Origin: Cryoendolithus antarcticus
Taxonomy: Eukaryota; Ascomycota; Dothideomycetes; Cladosporiales; Cladosporiaceae
Assembly: GCA_002077065.1 (NCBI GenBank)
Contig: NAJO01000001.1
Coordinates: forward strand, 1,364,001-1,428,000
Direction of reading: 5' to 3'
Length of the DNA: 64,000 bases
Of the stretch, positions 63,103-64,000 are shown one piece after another. Each line of letters starts with the position of its first letter. The first letter of the stretch is position 1. Both the position numbers and the translations under genes were made by a program. A model generated the notes under the pieces. That model had not been told where the DNA came from. It saw nothing but the letters and a program-made list of their open reading frames with translations, and ran no database searches.

Positions 63103-64000
63103 CTACGCGACCGCCGCCGTGGCAGCAGGCGCACCACCTTCGACCTTGACCTTCTTACTCTCCCCGCCCGCCTCAACCTCAGCCTTCCTCTTCTCCCCCT
63201 CCTTCTCCCTCTCCCTCCGCCTAGCCTCCCGCTCATTCCTCTCTTTCTCCTTCCTCAGCGCCTTACTCTCAAACTCATGCCAATCGCCCTCCAGACCTTC
63301 CAGTTCCACGACCTGCTGTGCACCAGGCTCCTCAGTAGTAAAGTAAGGATGCTCCAGTACATCGGAAGCCGTAGGTCGGTTGGTGGAGTCATATTGGAAC
63401 ATAACTTGCAGCAGCTCGAACGCCTCAGGAGAGACGCGCTCGCGGTACTTCTCCTCGAAAGTCGAGGCGATTCGGTGGCTCGGGCGGAGGAGCTCATACC
63501 ATTGCAGTTCTGCGATGCCGGGCCATTCAGATCGCGAAGGCGTGCCAAGGACATTGTAGATCTTGTCGAGCTGGTTGATCTCGCTTCCATCGCCGGGAAA
63601 GATAGCGTGGCGGGTGAAGATCTCCACTAGCACGCAGGCTGCGCTCCAAATGTCCACCGCTGCGCCGTACTGAGTTTCGCCTAGCAGCAGCTCAGGACTT
63701 CGATACCAGATTGTGATGACGCGGTTGGTGTAGTCTTGTTTCTGCCGCTTCTGATAGAAGCGTGCGAGACCGAAATCTGCTAATTTGAGCTCGCCGGTTT
63801 TGGAAACGAGGATATTGGCGGCTTTGATGTCGCGGTGCAGAACGCCACGGTGATGAAGGTAGTCGAGACCTTCGAAGAGTTGTTTGGCAAGATGCTTCTT
63901 GTGTGCTGTCGTGAGGGTGAAGGAGGGATGGTTGAGAAGGCCAGTGAGATCGTGTTCGAGGTATTCAAAGACCATGAAGCAGTCGTTGCGCTCGACCATG
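63103..64000 (-). CDS. CDK12/CTK1-like CTD kinase, C-terminal part (partial)
   Basis: The gene enters from beyond the window end, so the ATP loop and the cyclin-binding helix are missing. Visible are FMVFEYLEHDLTGLL, LHRDIKAANILVSKTGELKL, ADFGLARFYQKRQKQDYTNR, VITIWYRSPELLLG, YGAAVDIWSAACVLVEIF and FPGDGSEINQLDKIYNVLGT. ITIWYRSPELLLG identifies a CDK, and the YQKRQKQDYTNRVIT T-loop with a basic cluster is closest to CTK1/Lsk1/CDK12, which phosphorylate Ser2 of the RNA polymerase II tail; BUR1/CDK9 is the alternative. The C-terminus is a Lys/Glu/Arg-rich helix. It is convergent with DUG3, 244 bases apart. Confidence 0.85.
   Translation of the reverse strand, partial: MVERNDCFMVFEYLEHDLTGLLNHPSFTLTTAHKKHLAKQLFEGLDYLHHRGVLHRDIKAANILVSKTGELKLADFGLARFYQKRQKQDYTNRVITIWYRSPELLLGETQYGAAVDIWSAACVLVEIFTRHAIFPGDGSEINQLDKIYNVLGTPSRSEWPGIAELQWYELLRPSHRIASTFEEKYRERVSPEAFELLQVMFQYDSTNRPTASDVLEHPYFTTEEPGAQQVVELEGLEGDWHEFESKALRKEKERNEREARRREREKEGEKRKAEVEAGGESKKVKVEGGAPAATAAVA

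Overview
The window reads as nuclear DNA of a filamentous ascomycete. About 30 protein genes lie on both strands. Their introns are mostly 49-66 bases long, with GTRNGT donors, CTGAC/CTAAC-like branch points and YAG acceptors. Lineage-typical families include a secreted cellobiose dehydrogenase with a CBM1 tail, a fungal rhodopsin-domain membrane protein, an LCCL membrane protein and an NRP1-like RNA-binding protein. A class within Dothideomycetes is a reasonable guess, but that is inference. No bacterial operon, CRISPR array, rRNA or intact transposon was seen.

Layout. 0-15 kb: end of a METTL25-like methyltransferase; cellobiose dehydrogenase (damaged splice donor); a PSI-domain membrane protein; an unknown multi-TM protein; a peroxisomal 4CL-like acyl-CoA ligase; a secreted phosphodiesterase-like protein flanked by two broken ML-domain copies; and a rhodopsin-like protein. 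15-31 kb is mostly housekeeping: HID1-like, tRNA-Pro, SGT1, PPX1-like exopolyphosphatase, NRP1-like protein, aromatic-type aminotransferase and LCCL protein. 31-38 kb looks accessory: a 1,123-residue unknown protein with a four-cysteine motif, another unknown gene, and decayed copies of part of that gene carrying C-to-T type stops. 38-47 kb: GH1 beta-glucosidase, USP7-type ubiquitin protease and PDK/BCKDK-type mitochondrial kinase. 47-53 kb mixes an unknown gene with a suspected frameshift and in-frame TAG, signal peptidase subunit SPC3, a small unknown gene, a BTB-like gene broken by TAG, and an AlkB-family gene. 53-64 kb: GCK-III-type kinase, TAF11, a small 2EXR/F-box-like protein, tRNA-like relics, CFIm25 (NUDT21), DUG3-type amidotransferase, and a CDK12/CTK1-like kinase cut by the window end.

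Functional threads. Cellobiose dehydrogenase and the GH1 enzyme point to plant cell-wall (cellulose/cellobiose) use. SPC3, HID1, LCCL and PSI proteins belong to the secretory or membrane system. TAF11, CFIm25 and the CTK1-like kinase serve transcription and mRNA 3'-end formation. The most unusual content is gene decay: a lost donor base in cellobiose dehydrogenase, ML-domain twins with different lesions, RIP-like mutated duplicates, and two otherwise coherent reading frames each interrupted by a single TAG. Exon coordinates come from reading splice signals and phase by eye; there was no transcript or homology search.
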